A stretch of 64,000 nt of DNA from JBIQJD01 sp044507695 (GTDB taxonomy: Bacteria; Bacteroidota; Ignavibacteria; Ignavibacteriales; Ignavibacteriaceae): assembly GCA_044507695.1 (NCBI GenBank), contig JBIQJD010000009.1:62001-126000 (forward strand), in the 5' to 3' direction. Both the position numbers and the translations under genes were made by a program. Every line of letters begins with the position of its first letter. Positions within the stretch are counted from its first letter, which is position 1. The notes beneath the pieces were generated by a model. The model saw only the letters and a list, made by a program, of their open reading frames with translations, was not told where the DNA came from and did not search any database. This document shows, in pieces, positions 53,244 to 62,263 of this stretch.

Positions 53244-54116
53244 TTACTCAATCATATTTTCTATTGGCAGAAGCAAAATACCGGATGCCCCGGCGGATTT
53301 TAAATCATCAATTATATTCCAGAATTGATCTGCCGGAATAACTGCATGAACAGCCACTAAATTCTCATCAGCTAACGGCAGTACTGTTGGGCTTTTTAAT
53401 GCGGGAATAATTTTTGTAATTGCATCAAGAGAATTTTTAGGTGCGTTCATCATAAGGTATTTTGAAGAACGTGCTCTCAATACTGAACGAATCCGTTTCA
53501 ACAATTCATTAAGCAGGTCATTTTTCTTTTTATCTTTTAATGCTGAAGATGCTGAAACAAGAACAGCTTCAGAATCAAAAATCTTAAAAGATTTTTTCAG
53601 CTTGTTCATCATCAGTGTATTTCCTGTTGAAACAATATCACATATCAAATCAGCTACACCGAGCGATGGCGCAATTTCAACAGAGCCGCTGAGTTCAATT
53701 ATCTTTGCTTCAAGTTTATTTTCTTCAAGATACTTTTTTAAAATTACAGGATATGATGTTGCAATTGTTTTATTGTTTAAATCAACGGGAGATGCAACTG
53801 CTTTTCCCGGAATATCAGGATATGCAATTACAAGGCTGCATCTGCCAAATCCCATTTTTTGTAAAGTAACAATGGGAAATTGTTTTTCGATAACAACATT
53901 TTCCCCAACTATTCCGATATCGGCAACACCATCTTTAACATATTCGGGAATATCATCATCACGCAGAAATAAAATTTCAAGCGGAAAGTTACGGGCGGTT
54001 ACAACAAGCCGTTCAGAATAATTTTCAATGTCAAGTCCGCACAGCCGTAAAAGTTCGAGTGATTTATCTGTTAATCTTCCCTTTTTCTGCAGAGCTATTT
54101 TCAGATTTCCGTTCAT
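53244..54116 (-). CDS. hisG: ATP phosphoribosyltransferase, long form
   Basis: 290 residues, first and committed step of the pathway. The two-lobe catalytic core (about 1-210; LKIALQKKGRLTDKSLELL, DIGIVGENVV, DIVSTGNTL for the PRPP loop) is followed by a C-terminal ACT-like regulatory domain (about 220-290, SPTVLPLADENLVAVHAVI), so this is the long form that is feedback inhibited directly and needs no HisZ. First structural gene, preceded by a leader peptide and attenuator. Confidence 0.96.
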   Translation of the reverse strand: MNGNLKIALQKKGRLTDKSLELLRLCGLDIENYSERLVVTARNFPLEILFLRDDDIPEYVKDGVADIGIVGENVVIEKQFPIVTLQKMGFGRCSLVIAYPDIPGKAVASPVDLNNKTIATSYPVILKKYLEENKLEAKIIELSGSVEIAPSLGVADLICDIVSTGNTLMMNKLKKSFKIFDSEAVLVSASSALKDKKKNDLLNELLKRIRSVLRARSSKYLMMNAPKNSLDAITKIIPALKSPTVLPLADENLVAVHAVIPADQFWNIIDDLKSAGASGILLLPIENMIE

Positions 54117-54153
54117 TTAAATTTTCTTTTTGATTAATAAATTCTTTAAAACT

Positions 54154-54180
54154 AAAAACCCCGGTAATGCCGGGGTAAAA
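54154..54180 (-). terminator. Attenuator terminator upstream of hisG
   Basis: On the minus strand CCCCGG (54175-54170) pairs with CCGGGG (54164-54159) around 5 bases, followed by TTTTT (54158-54154). It lies between the leader peptide stop and hisG. The 5' arm region also contains CCGGCA, complementary to TGCCGG at the end of the leader frame. Confidence 0.9.
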
Positions 54181-54202
54181 TCTTAACTATATTAATTATT
54201 AC

Positions 54203-54277
54203 TTAACCGGCACAGTTCTCCCTGTAATGATGATGATGATGATGAACTGCAGCGGTATATAATTTATTAGTATCCAT
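54203..54277 (-). CDS. hisL: his operon leader peptide
   Basis: 24-codon frame on the minus strand: starts MDTNKLYTAAV, then six consecutive His codons (all CAT, positions 12-17), then YRENCAG and TAA at 54203. The run of codons for the operon's end product, directly upstream of a terminator and hisG, matches the attenuation leaders of enteric his operons. Ribosome stalling at the CAT run would leave TGCCGG (minus strand 54212-54207) free to pair with CCGGCA (54173-54168), blocking the terminator stem; fast translation to the stop would cover it. Too short for usual gene calling. Confidence 0.88.
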   Translation of the reverse strand: MDTNKLYTAAVHHHHHHYRENCAG

Positions 54278-54291
54278 ATTTTGTGCTTGTA

Positions 54292-54319
54292 AACATAAAT
54301 AAATCCGGCAATAGTTCAA
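54292..54319 (-). promoter_or_regulatory. Possible sigma-70 promoter of the his operon
   Basis: On the minus strand TTGAAC (54319-54314) and TATGTT (54297-54292), 16-base spacing, immediately upstream of the hisL ATG. The start point would give a very short leader before hisL, so an alternative placement is possible. Confidence 0.35.
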
Positions 54320-54330
54320 ATACCACTCAA

Positions 54331-55266
54331 TCAGATGCGTCTCCGGAAACCTTCACCTCTTACTTCATGAACATTATTTATTATAACAAATGCATCGGGA
54401 TCAACTTCTTTTATCATATCAGTTAAAGCGCCAAGTTCTTTTAAAGTAACAACAGTAAAGATGACTTCCCTTTCAACATTCTTGTAAATGCCGCGTGATT
54501 TTAAGGCAGTTGCTCCGCGGCTTAAATCGTTCATTATTCTATTTGCAATTAATTGGTGTTTATCCGTAATAATATAAACTGCACGTGCGTAATCAAATCC
54601 ATCAATAATAGCATCAATAATTCTTGCTGAAATGAAAAGTAGAAAGAAGGCATAGAGAGTTAAAGCAAATGCGGGGCGATCGGGTGACAATCCTTTTAAT
54701 TCAATAACAAATCCCGCAATAGAAATAACAACAAAATCAATAATCATTATTGCTGTGCCGGGTTTCATGCCGAATCGTTTGCGCATGACAGCAGCAATTA
54801 TATCTGAACCGGCAGTAGTTCCACGGAATTTAAAAATTATTCCGAGCCCCACACCAAGCAGCGCGGCTCCAACTAAAACAAGGAATAAAAAATCGTGCTG
54901 AAGAAGTTCGCGGACAGTTTCCGTATCCTGCAATCTTATAAAAGAAAAACCGGGAAGATCTCCGCGGAACAAATCAATAAAAAGTGAGCTAAGTGTGAAT
55001 CCATAAAAAGTACGTAAGCCAAAAGTTGAACCAAGTTCTTTTATTCCCCATAAAAAAAGAGGAACATTTAATATCCAGATAGTTACACCAACCGGAATTG
55101 CGCTGTTAGTAAGATAATGGATTGCCATTGATAAACCGGTTACACCACCGGGAACAACGCGTGCATCAACAAGATAAACACCGATACCGATAGCCATTAG
55201 AGCAGCTCCAATTGTAATGGCTGTGTAATCAAGGATTGTGCTTCTTAACGAGGTTTTTACTTTCAT
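54331..55266 (-). CDS. YitT-family membrane protein (DUF161/DUF2179)
   Basis: 311 residues. Five to six hydrophobic helices in the first 215 residues (ITIGAALMAIGIGVYLVDARVV, VPGGVTGLSMAIHYL, GTTAGSDIIAAVMRKRFG and so on, the last being a strong family mark) and a soluble DUF2179 domain at about 222-305 (YIITDKHQLIANRIMNDLSRG, GREVIFTVV-like strand, then DPDAFVIINNVHEVRGEGF). YitT proteins are of unknown function. Upstream of hisL on the same strand; a separate his promoter overlaps its end. Confidence 0.9.
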   Translation of the reverse strand: MKVKTSLRSTILDYTAITIGAALMAIGIGVYLVDARVVPGGVTGLSMAIHYLTNSAIPVGVTIWILNVPLFLWGIKELGSTFGLRTFYGFTLSSLFIDLFRGDLPGFSFIRLQDTETVRELLQHDFLFLVLVGAALLGVGLGIIFKFRGTTAGSDIIAAVMRKRFGMKPGTAIMIIDFVVISIAGFVIELKGLSPDRPAFALTLYAFFLLFISARIIDAIIDGFDYARAVYIITDKHQLIANRIMNDLSRGATALKSRGIYKNVEREVIFTVVTLKELGALTDMIKEVDPDAFVIINNVHEVRGEGFRRRI

Positions 55267-55392
55267 AATAAATCAGGAAAGTTAAATCAATCTATGATGC
55301 TTTAAACTTACATAGTAAAAGGGAATTATGCTTTTCAACAACTCAAATATCTTTCCAAATAATTTTATTGGATTGATAAAATTGGAATCGGG

Positions 55393-56406
55393 ATGTCAAT
55401 CTATACTTTAAAACAAAGCAAGATAATTGCACTAAGCTTAATTTTTGTTGTAGGGGTCTTCCTTCTTTATTCTCTTCATATTCTGTTTACTGCAATTCTG
55501 GGAGCCGTTGTAATATATGTTCTGTTCAAACCGATGTACATTTATCTTACAGAAAAAAAGAAACTTAACCGCACATTGAGTGTGATTATTGTTATGCTTG
55601 TTTCGGTAATAATAATTATTATTCCGTTTACTTCATTGGTTTGGCTTCTAACAGATAAAATAATTTATTATAAAGATCACCCCGAAGCGATTAACAAAAT
55701 AATAGATTCTGTAAAAAGTTTTATTGGTGAAACCTTTGATCAAAACACTGTTCAGGATACATTAAATAAAGTGGGAACGTGGGCTGCGGGATTATTAACC
55801 GGGTTTGTTAATTCTTCTCTTGATCTTCTCCTTACATTTTCAATGATGTACTTCTTTATTTTTTTCATGTTCAAAAAGCATGAAGTGTTTGAATCGACTC
55901 TGATTAAATACATGCCATACAGAGAAAAAAACAGCGAGCATTTTGCAGCAGAATTTAAGAATATGACTTATGCAAATATTATCGGACAGGGAATAATTGC
56001 ATTTGCACAGGCTGCTGCAATGGCTATCGGATTTATAATTTTCGGTATTCCTGATCCATTATTCTGGAGTTTGATTTGTTTTTTTGTGTCATTTTTACCG
56101 GTAATAGGTTCAGCCGCAGTTTTTGTTCCCGCCGGATTGATTGAACTCACTTCCGGATTTATTGTTGTTGCAAACGTAGATAATCTTTTAAGAATGTGGA
56201 TTAATAAATGGATAGGAAATATTCATCCGTTAATTACTATAACCGGAGTTGTAATCGGTATTCCGGCATTTGGAATTTTAGGTTTGGTTTTCGGCCCGCT
56301 GCTTATTTCAATTTTTCTTTTGCTTATAAGATTATATGAAGCGGCATTTATAAATGAAACATCTGAGAAAGAGAGAGTGGTTAAAAACGAAGAATTGAAA
56401 GATTGA
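55393..56406 (+). CDS. AI-2E family transporter (PerM/YdiK-like)
   Basis: 337 residues, about eight hydrophobic segments. A pair of helices at about 8-45, one at 58-82, then a soluble stretch with DHPEAINKIIDSVKSFIGET, then helices at about 132-160, 195-215, 222-245 and 272-315. SFLPVIGSAAVFVPAGLIEL and GIPAFGILGLVFGPLL are typical of the family, members of which export AI-2 or act as Na+/H+ antiporters; substrate here unknown. Divergent from the YitT-type gene. Confidence 0.9.
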   Translation: MSIYTLKQSKIIALSLIFVVGVFLLYSLHILFTAILGAVVIYVLFKPMYIYLTEKKKLNRTLSVIIVMLVSVIIIIIPFTSLVWLLTDKIIYYKDHPEAINKIIDSVKSFIGETFDQNTVQDTLNKVGTWAAGLLTGFVNSSLDLLLTFSMMYFFIFFMFKKHEVFESTLIKYMPYREKNSEHFAAEFKNMTYANIIGQGIIAFAQAAAMAIGFIIFGIPDPLFWSLICFFVSFLPVIGSAAVFVPAGLIELTSGFIVVANVDNLLRMWINKWIGNIHPLITITGVVIGIPAFGILGLVFGPLLISIFLLLIRLYEAAFINETSEKERVVKNEELKD

Positions 56407-56452
56407 AACTGTTTGTTTAAAAATTAATTTCAAAATTATTTAATTAAATGAT

Positions 56453-56480
56453 AAGGCTGCCTTTTTAAGACAGCCTTTAA
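56453..56480. terminator. Bidirectional terminator between AI-2E transporter and clpB
   Basis: AAGGCTG (56453-56459) and CAGCCTT (56471-56477) with an 11-base loop. Confidence 0.75.
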
Positions 56481-56482
56481 TA

Positions 56483-59125
56483 TTATTCCTTCACCTCTTC
56501 AACAGAAACTGCTTTTGTAAATTGCAACTTGCCAGCAAGACCTACTGTTACATTTATTGTGTCTCCGTTATTGAAATTACCTGCAAGCAATTCCTGGGAT
56601 AAAGGATTTGTAAGATATTTTTGAATTGTTCTTTTTAACGGGCGTGCGCCGTAAACAACATCATAGCCAAGTTTTGCAAGCCAGTCTTTTGCTTCGTCAT
56701 CAACTTCAAGCGTGATGTCTCTATCAAGCAGCATTTTTTTAACATGCGCTATTTGTATTTCAACAATTTGTCTCAGCTCTGATTTTGTTAACGGCTTGAA
56801 TAAAATTACATCATCAATCCTGTTAAGAAATTCCGGCCTGATTGATTTCCTAAGCAACTCAATTAATTTAAGCCGGAGGTCAAGCATTACATCATCAATA
56901 TTTTCTTCGTTCAGATTCTCCAGTTTATCCTGAATCAAATGAGATCCAAGGTTGGAAGTCATTATAATAATCGTGTTTTTGAAATTAACTGTTCTTCCCT
57001 GGTTATCTGTTAATCTTCCATCGTCAAGAACCTGCAGCAGAATATTGAAAACATCAGGATGAGCTTTTTCAATTTCATCCAGCAACACAACTGAATAAGG
57101 TCTTCTGCGTACTGCTTCTGTTAGCTGTCCGCCTTCTTCATAACCAACATATCCCGGAGGCGCACCAATCAATCTTGATACAGAAAACTTTTCCATGTAT
57201 TCACTCATATCAATACGTATCAGTGCATGTTCATCATCAAAAAGAAATTCTGCAAGTGCACGCGCAAGTTCTGTTTTACCAACGCCGGTTGTTCCAAGAA
57301 ATATAAATGATCCGAGTGGTCTGTTTACATCCTGCAAACCTGTACGGCTTCTCCGGATTGCATTTGCAACAACTGATACGGCTTCATTCTGTCCAATTAC
57401 TCTTCTGTGAAGTTCATCTTCCAGTCTCAATAATTTACTTCTTTCACTCTCAAGCATTTTGCTTACAGGAATGCCGGTCCATTTAGCAACAACTTCGGCA
57501 ACATCCTCTGCATCAACTTCTTCTTTAAGCATTTTTTTGCTGCTTTGAATTTCAGATAATTTCTGTGTTTCAATTTTTAATTGTTTTTCAAGAGTTGCAA
57601 TCTTACCATATCTTAATTCAGCTACTTTGCCAAGATCACCTTCCCGTTCATATTTTTCAGCCTGCAATTTTGCATTTTCAATTTCGCTTTTCATTTTTCG
57701 TATGCTCTGGATTTTTTCCTTTTCAAGATTCCAGTGCATTTTTAACTTGCTTCTTTCTTCATCCAATTCACTTAACTCTTTTTGCAGTTCTTCCAGTCTT
57801 TTAACCGAAGCTTCATCTTTTTCTCTCTGCAAGGCCTCACGTTCAATTTCAAGCTGTTTAATTTTTCTTTCCATCGTATCAAGTTCTTCAGGCATTGAAT
57901 CAATTTCAATACGCAGTTTTGAAGCAGCTTCATCAATAAGATCAATTGCTTTATCTGGAAGAAATCTATCAGTGATATAACGATTGGAAAGCTGAGAAGC
58001 GGCAACAATTGCACCATCAGTAATTCTAACACCATGATGAACTTCATATCTTTCTTTTAAACCACGGAGAATTGAAATAGTATCTTCCTCCGAAGGTTCA
58101 CTAATAAGCACTGGTTGAAATCTTCTTTCAAGAGCAGCATCTCTCTCAATATGTTTTTTATATTCATCAAGTGTGGTTGCACCAATTGCATGAAGCTCAC
58201 CGCGTGCCAGTGCGGGTTTCAGGATGTTCGCTGCGTCCATAGAGCCCTGAACTGATCCTGCACCGATAAGTGTATGGAGTTCATCAATAAAAAGTATTAT
58301 CTCACCGTTTGAATCCTGAACTTCCTTTACAACGGCTTTCATTCGTTCTTCAAACTGTCCGCGGAATTGTGTCCCTGCTATAAGTGCACCCATATCAAGC
58401 GCAACTAATTTTTTTGTTTTAAGATTTTCCGGAACATCTCCTGTAATAATTCTGTGAGCAATACCTTCAGCAATTGCGGTTTTACCAACTCCCGGTTCAC
58501 CAATAAGTACCGGATTATTTTTAGTTCTCCTTGATAACACCTGAAGAACTCTTCTTATCTCTTCATCCCGCCCAATTACAGGATCAAGTTTTCCAGCTTT
58601 GGCAAGATCATTTAAATTCTTTCCAAATTTTTCTAATGCCTGGTAGGTTTCTTCCGGATTTTGTGTTGTTACTCTTTGTGTGCCGCGGACATCTTTTAAA
58701 GCAGCAAGTATTTCGGAATGTGAAATTCCATTATCGCGCAAAATCTGTCCGGCTTTTCCTTCATCAGATGAAAGCGCAAGAATAAGATGCTCGGTTGAAA
58801 TAAATTCATCTTTTAGATTTTTAGCTTCCTGTGCAGCCGCATCAAGAAGTTTTGCAGTATTATTGCTCAACTGTTGATTGCCAACTCCGGCTCCGGATAC
58901 CTTGGGAAGTTGTTCAAGCATTTCATTTACTTTTAATTTAACTGCAGAAACATTCCCTCCTGTTTTCCGCATTATTGTTTCGGCAATATTTCCTTTCTCC
59001 TGAATAATTGCAGCAAGGAGATGTTCCGGTTCAATTATTTGATTATTATAATTTTGTGCAATCTCAATTGCTGTCTGCACAATTTCCTGTGCTTTTACTG
59101 TTAGTTTATTAAAATTGAATGCCAT
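56483..59125 (-). CDS. clpB: ClpB disaggregase (Hsp100)
   Basis: 880 residues, hexameric AAA+ chaperone that works with DnaK/DnaJ to dissolve aggregates. Clp N-domain (1-145), first AAA+ with Walker A GEPGVGKT (209-216), a coiled-coil middle domain of about 120 residues (from about 405), second AAA+ with GTTGVGKT (near 609), and a C-terminal ClpB D2-small domain. The VVAKWTGIPVSKM link and the YEEGGQLTEAVRR pore region are normal. Last of three co-directional chaperone genes (hsp20, cbpA, clpB). Confidence 0.97.
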   Translation of the reverse strand: MAFNFNKLTVKAQEIVQTAIEIAQNYNNQIIEPEHLLAAIIQEKGNIAETIMRKTGGNVSAVKLKVNEMLEQLPKVSGAGVGNQQLSNNTAKLLDAAAQEAKNLKDEFISTEHLILALSSDEGKAGQILRDNGISHSEILAALKDVRGTQRVTTQNPEETYQALEKFGKNLNDLAKAGKLDPVIGRDEEIRRVLQVLSRRTKNNPVLIGEPGVGKTAIAEGIAHRIITGDVPENLKTKKLVALDMGALIAGTQFRGQFEERMKAVVKEVQDSNGEIILFIDELHTLIGAGSVQGSMDAANILKPALARGELHAIGATTLDEYKKHIERDAALERRFQPVLISEPSEEDTISILRGLKERYEVHHGVRITDGAIVAASQLSNRYITDRFLPDKAIDLIDEAASKLRIEIDSMPEELDTMERKIKQLEIEREALQREKDEASVKRLEELQKELSELDEERSKLKMHWNLEKEKIQSIRKMKSEIENAKLQAEKYEREGDLGKVAELRYGKIATLEKQLKIETQKLSEIQSSKKMLKEEVDAEDVAEVVAKWTGIPVSKMLESERSKLLRLEDELHRRVIGQNEAVSVVANAIRRSRTGLQDVNRPLGSFIFLGTTGVGKTELARALAEFLFDDEHALIRIDMSEYMEKFSVSRLIGAPPGYVGYEEGGQLTEAVRRRPYSVVLLDEIEKAHPDVFNILLQVLDDGRLTDNQGRTVNFKNTIIIMTSNLGSHLIQDKLENLNEENIDDVMLDLRLKLIELLRKSIRPEFLNRIDDVILFKPLTKSELRQIVEIQIAHVKKMLLDRDITLEVDDEAKDWLAKLGYDVVYGARPLKRTIQKYLTNPLSQELLAGNFNNGDTINVTVGLAGKLQFTKAVSVEEVKE

Positions 59126-59146
59126 GTCTTTTCTCTCTTTCTTAAA

Positions 59147-60064
59147 TTACTTACGCAGCTCAGCTAACTGTTCAAATAATTTCTGTTCTTCGGCGGTTAA
59201 ATATTTAGGAACCGTTAAATTAATTTTAACGAATAAATCACCGCGCGAAGTTTCATTTTTCATTCCCATTCCTTTTAATCTTAAAATTTTACTGCTGTCT
59301 GTTCCTTTATCAATTTTTACTTTTATTTTTTTCCCATCAATAGTTTGGATTGTTTTACTGCCGCCAAGTACTGCAGTAAAGATATCAACATCAAGATTGT
59401 AATAAAGGTTATTTTTTTCTCTTTCAAATAAAGGATGTTTTTCAATTTGTATTGTTAAATAAAGATCACCGCGTTCACCGCCGGTTGTACTTTCACCGCC
59501 CTGATTTTTTACTCTTAATTTTTTCCCTTCTTCAATACCAGGATTTATTTTAATTTTTATTTTTCTTCCATCAACATTGAATTCTTTATCGGTACCATGG
59601 AATGCTTCTTCAAGTGAAATTTTTAAGCTGGCTTCATAATCCGGACCTTTTCTTTTCATATTAAAACCTGAAGACTGATTTCTAATACCGCCGCCAAAGA
59701 AGCTCTGAAAAAATTCTGAGAAGCCGCCGGATCTTCCAAAAAGATCATCAAAATCTCCGGAGAAATGATATCCGCCAAACTGTTGGGAGTTTTGAAAATC
59801 TCTAAACCAATCAGCCCCGCCCGTACCTGCGTGCTGATATTGTTTCCAGTTAGATCCGAGCATATCATATTTTTTTCTTTTGTCAGGATCTTTTAAAACT
59901 TCATACGCTTCAGAAATTTCTTTAAATTTTTCTTCTGCTTGTTTATCACCGGAATTTTTATCAGGATGATATTTTATTGCTAATTTTCTGTAAGCTTTTT
60001 TTAGCTCTTCCTGAGAAGCAGTTTTATCAACCCCTAGTATTTTATAATAGTCTTTAAATTCCAT
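59147..60064 (-). CDS. cbpA: DnaJ-like co-chaperone without zinc fingers (CbpA type)
   Basis: 305 residues. J domain at 1-70 with the HPD at residues 33-35 (IKYHPDKN), a Gly/Phe-rich region (about 75-135), then the two C-terminal beta substrate-binding domains (from about 145: EASLKISLEEAFHGT, GGESTTGGERGDLYLTIQIEKHPLFER). No cysteine zinc-finger repeats, so this is CbpA/class B. Stimulates DnaK ATPase. Lies between hsp20 and clpB, 21 bases from clpB. Confidence 0.9.
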   Translation of the reverse strand: MEFKDYYKILGVDKTASQEELKKAYRKLAIKYHPDKNSGDKQAEEKFKEISEAYEVLKDPDKRKKYDMLGSNWKQYQHAGTGGADWFRDFQNSQQFGGYHFSGDFDDLFGRSGGFSEFFQSFFGGGIRNQSSGFNMKRKGPDYEASLKISLEEAFHGTDKEFNVDGRKIKIKINPGIEEGKKLRVKNQGGESTTGGERGDLYLTIQIEKHPLFEREKNNLYYNLDVDIFTAVLGGSKTIQTIDGKKIKVKIDKGTDSSKILRLKGMGMKNETSRGDLFVKINLTVPKYLTAEEQKLFEQLAELRK

Positions 60065-60091
60065 TTTTTGTAATTAATTTTTTTCTAACGA

Positions 60092-60120
60092 AAAAGGGTA
60101 ACCATAACAGCTACCCTTTT
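60092..60120 (-). terminator. Hairpin between hsp20 and cbpA
   Basis: AAAAGGGTA (60092-60100) and TACCCTTTT (60112-60120). On the minus strand the stem is followed by TTTTTCG, so it may partially terminate hsp20 transcripts and lower cbpA/clpB readthrough. Confidence 0.65.
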
Positions 60121-60145
60121 CCGCCAAATATTATTCAAGCAAAAA

Positions 60146-60601
60146 TTATGAAGCTTTAATTGCAATTTCTTTTGCTTTTACACTTTCAGATTTGGGTATA
60201 GTAACGGTTAATTGTCCGTTCTTATATTCAGCTTCAATTGCTTCTTCTTTTATTTCCTTAGGAAGATTAAACGATCTGTAAAATCTTCCATAACTGCGTT
60301 CAAGACGATAGAAATTGTTATCTCTGCTTTCATGTTCCTGTTTGCGTTCGCCGCTGATCGAAAGTTCACCGGCTGAATAAGAAATCTTCACATCTTCTTT
60401 TTTTACACCGGGAATATCGAGAGAAATTACATAATTATCTTTATTCTCAATTATATCGGTCAAAGGCATCCAGACAGCATTTTCATATTCATCACCGTTA
60501 CTATTTCTGAAGAAACGGCTGCCAAAAGAATTAAAGAGTCTGTTGAACTCTTTTTCTATGTTTATTAACTCTTTTGAGGGATTCCATTTTGCTAATGTCA
60601 T
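60146..60601 (-). CDS. Hsp20 small heat shock protein
   Basis: 151 residues from the ATG at 60601, chosen because AGGAGG sits 7 bases upstream and MTLAKWNPSKELINIEKEF is a normal start; the open frame reaches further to 60649 without support. Alpha-crystallin domain at about 42-145 (NYVISLDIPGVKKEDVKISY, SAGELSISGERK) with the C-terminal strand and a short tail (no IxI motif is obvious in KEIAIKAS apart from IAIKA). Holds unfolding proteins for ClpB/DnaK. Upstream lies a sigma-54-like element. Confidence 0.93.
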   Translation of the reverse strand: MTLAKWNPSKELINIEKEFNRLFNSFGSRFFRNSNGDEYENAVWMPLTDIIENKDNYVISLDIPGVKKEDVKISYSAGELSISGERKQEHESRDNNFYRLERSYGRFYRSFNLPKEIKEEAIEAEYKNGQLTVTIPKSESVKAKEIAIKAS

Positions 60602-60644
60602 TTTAGTCCTCCTTTCACAATTTTTTGAATTGTACTTCTTCCTA

Positions 60645-60661
60645 TTCAATTAGTGTGCCAA
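60645..60661 (-). promoter_or_regulatory. Sigma-54-like element upstream of hsp20
   Basis: Minus strand TTGGCACACTAATTGAA: the -24 half is a perfect TTGGCAC, spacing is right, but the -12 half is TTGA in place of TTGC. Predicted start about 33 bases before the ATG at 60601. The 267-base hsp20-mnmE gap holds no gene. Confidence 0.4.
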
Positions 60662-60868
60662 TATGAGAATTTCTATAATTTATTATTTTATAAGGAATTA
60701 CACGAACAATATGATTAAAAACATGTCTGTAATAATGGCGTATTTGTATGCATTAGAGTGAATTTATTGTCATAAACATTTCAACTAAGCTAAATAATCC
60801 ATAAATAAATCAATTGTGAATACATCATTTATTAATTATTTTTGCACTCTTTAATTTCAAAAATTTTT

Positions 60869-62227
60869 ATGACAAGATATACTGAAGATACGATAGCAGC
60901 AGTTGCTACTCCTTCAGGTGTTGGTGCTATCTCTGTAATTAGAATCAGCGGGCCAAAAGCATTTGCAGCAGTTGATTCGATATTCAGAGGCAAAATAAAA
61001 ATCTCTTCCGCATCTCCCCAAACTATTCATTACGGAAAAATTTTTGATGAGCATAAAAACCTGGTGGATGATGTTATGGTTTCTGTTTTTCGTAAACCGC
61101 ATTCATTCACAGGTGAAGATTCAGTTGAAATAAGTACGCACGGAAATCCCTTTATTACAAATAAAGTAATAGAGCTGCTTTTAAAAGAAGATGTACGAAT
61201 TGCGGAACCCGGTGAATTTACCAAACGGGCATTCTTAAATGATAAAATTGATCTTGCCCAGGCAGAAGCAGTTGCAGATGTAATAAATTCCAGAACAGAA
61301 GCATCTTTAAAAGGTGCCCGTAATCAGCTTGATGGTTTGCTTTCCGCAAAAGTAAATGAACTGCGGGAGTCACTCTTAAATGCTTTATCATACATAGAAC
61401 TTGAATTAGATTTTGCTGAGGAAGATGTTGAGTTTATCGGCCATGATGAGATTGCTTCAAGAATAGATAAGATAATTGATGAGATAGATAAATTACTCAC
61501 AACATACTCTTTTGGAAGAGTCATCCGTGATGGTGTAAATGTTGCACTGGTTGGGAAACCGAATGTTGGTAAATCTTCGCTTTTAAATTATATCTTAAAA
61601 GAATCGAGAGCTATCGTAAGTGATATTCCCGGTACTACAAGAGATATTATTAGAGAAGAAGTTACGATTGATGGGATTTTGTTTAAGATTTTTGATACTG
61701 CTGGAATCAGAATTTCTGAAGATATAATTGAGAAAGAAGGAGTTTTAAGAAGCAGAAATGCCGTGGCAAATGCCGATATTGTAATCTTTCTAAATGATGT
61801 TGAAACCGGAATTGCTGCCGATTTATACCAGGAATTATGCTCTTTAATTCCTTCAGAAAAAATTATCACTGTTCTAAACAAAATTGATTTGGGCACAAAC
61901 GGAATTGATGATGATATTCCTGGAATTTCTGCACTAACAGGCACGGGAATAGAAAAATTATTTACACTGTTGAAAGAAAAAGCACTTGGAACAGCAACAT
62001 ATAGTGAACATTCCGCAATTGTTTCAAATGCACGCCATTATAATTGTCTGAAAAAAGCAAAATACGCATTGTTGAATGCCAGGGAATCTGTAAAGAATTT
62101 TATGAGCGGAGAGTTTATTTCTGTTGATTTAAGAAATAGCGCAGGAGCTTTAGGTGAAATCATCGGAGAAGTAAGCTCTGATGATATTCTTAATAACATT
62201 TTTATGAAGTTTTGTATAGGCAAATAG
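60869..62227 (+). CDS. mnmE: tRNA modification GTPase MnmE
   Basis: 452 residues from the ATG at 60869 (MTRYTEDTIAAVATPSG), the normal family start; the frame could extend nine residues upstream from a TTG. Folate-binding N-domain (1-120), helical domain, a Ras-like G domain inserted at about 220-375 (G1 GKPNVGKS, G3 DTAG, G4 NKID), and the C-terminal FCIGK whose Cys is conserved. With MnmG it builds the cmnm5 modification on U34 of tRNAs such as tRNA-Lys(UUU), which this window encodes. mnmG follows after 69 bases. Confidence 0.97.
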   Translation: MTRYTEDTIAAVATPSGVGAISVIRISGPKAFAAVDSIFRGKIKISSASPQTIHYGKIFDEHKNLVDDVMVSVFRKPHSFTGEDSVEISTHGNPFITNKVIELLLKEDVRIAEPGEFTKRAFLNDKIDLAQAEAVADVINSRTEASLKGARNQLDGLLSAKVNELRESLLNALSYIELELDFAEEDVEFIGHDEIASRIDKIIDEIDKLLTTYSFGRVIRDGVNVALVGKPNVGKSSLLNYILKESRAIVSDIPGTTRDIIREEVTIDGILFKIFDTAGIRISEDIIEKEGVLRSRNAVANADIVIFLNDVETGIAADLYQELCSLIPSEKIITVLNKIDLGTNGIDDDIPGISALTGTGIEKLFTLLKEKALGTATYSEHSAIVSNARHYNCLKKAKYALLNARESVKNFMSGEFISVDLRNSAGALGEIIGEVSSDDILNNIFMKFCIGK

Positions 62228-62241
62228 TTTCACATGAAACA
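62226..62241. promoter_or_regulatory. parS-like site 1
   Basis: AGTTTCACATGAAACA, 14 of 16 matches to the ParB-binding palindrome TGTTTCACGTGAAACA; it starts at the last base of the mnmE stop region. Confidence 0.6.
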
Positions 62242-62263
62242 TTCCTCAAAAATTTTTAGGGAT

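Noticed and set aside
60602..60868. CIRCE/HrcA operator upstream of hsp20
   Set aside because: GCACTC and GAGTG fragments occur but not as a 9-base spaced inverted repeat.
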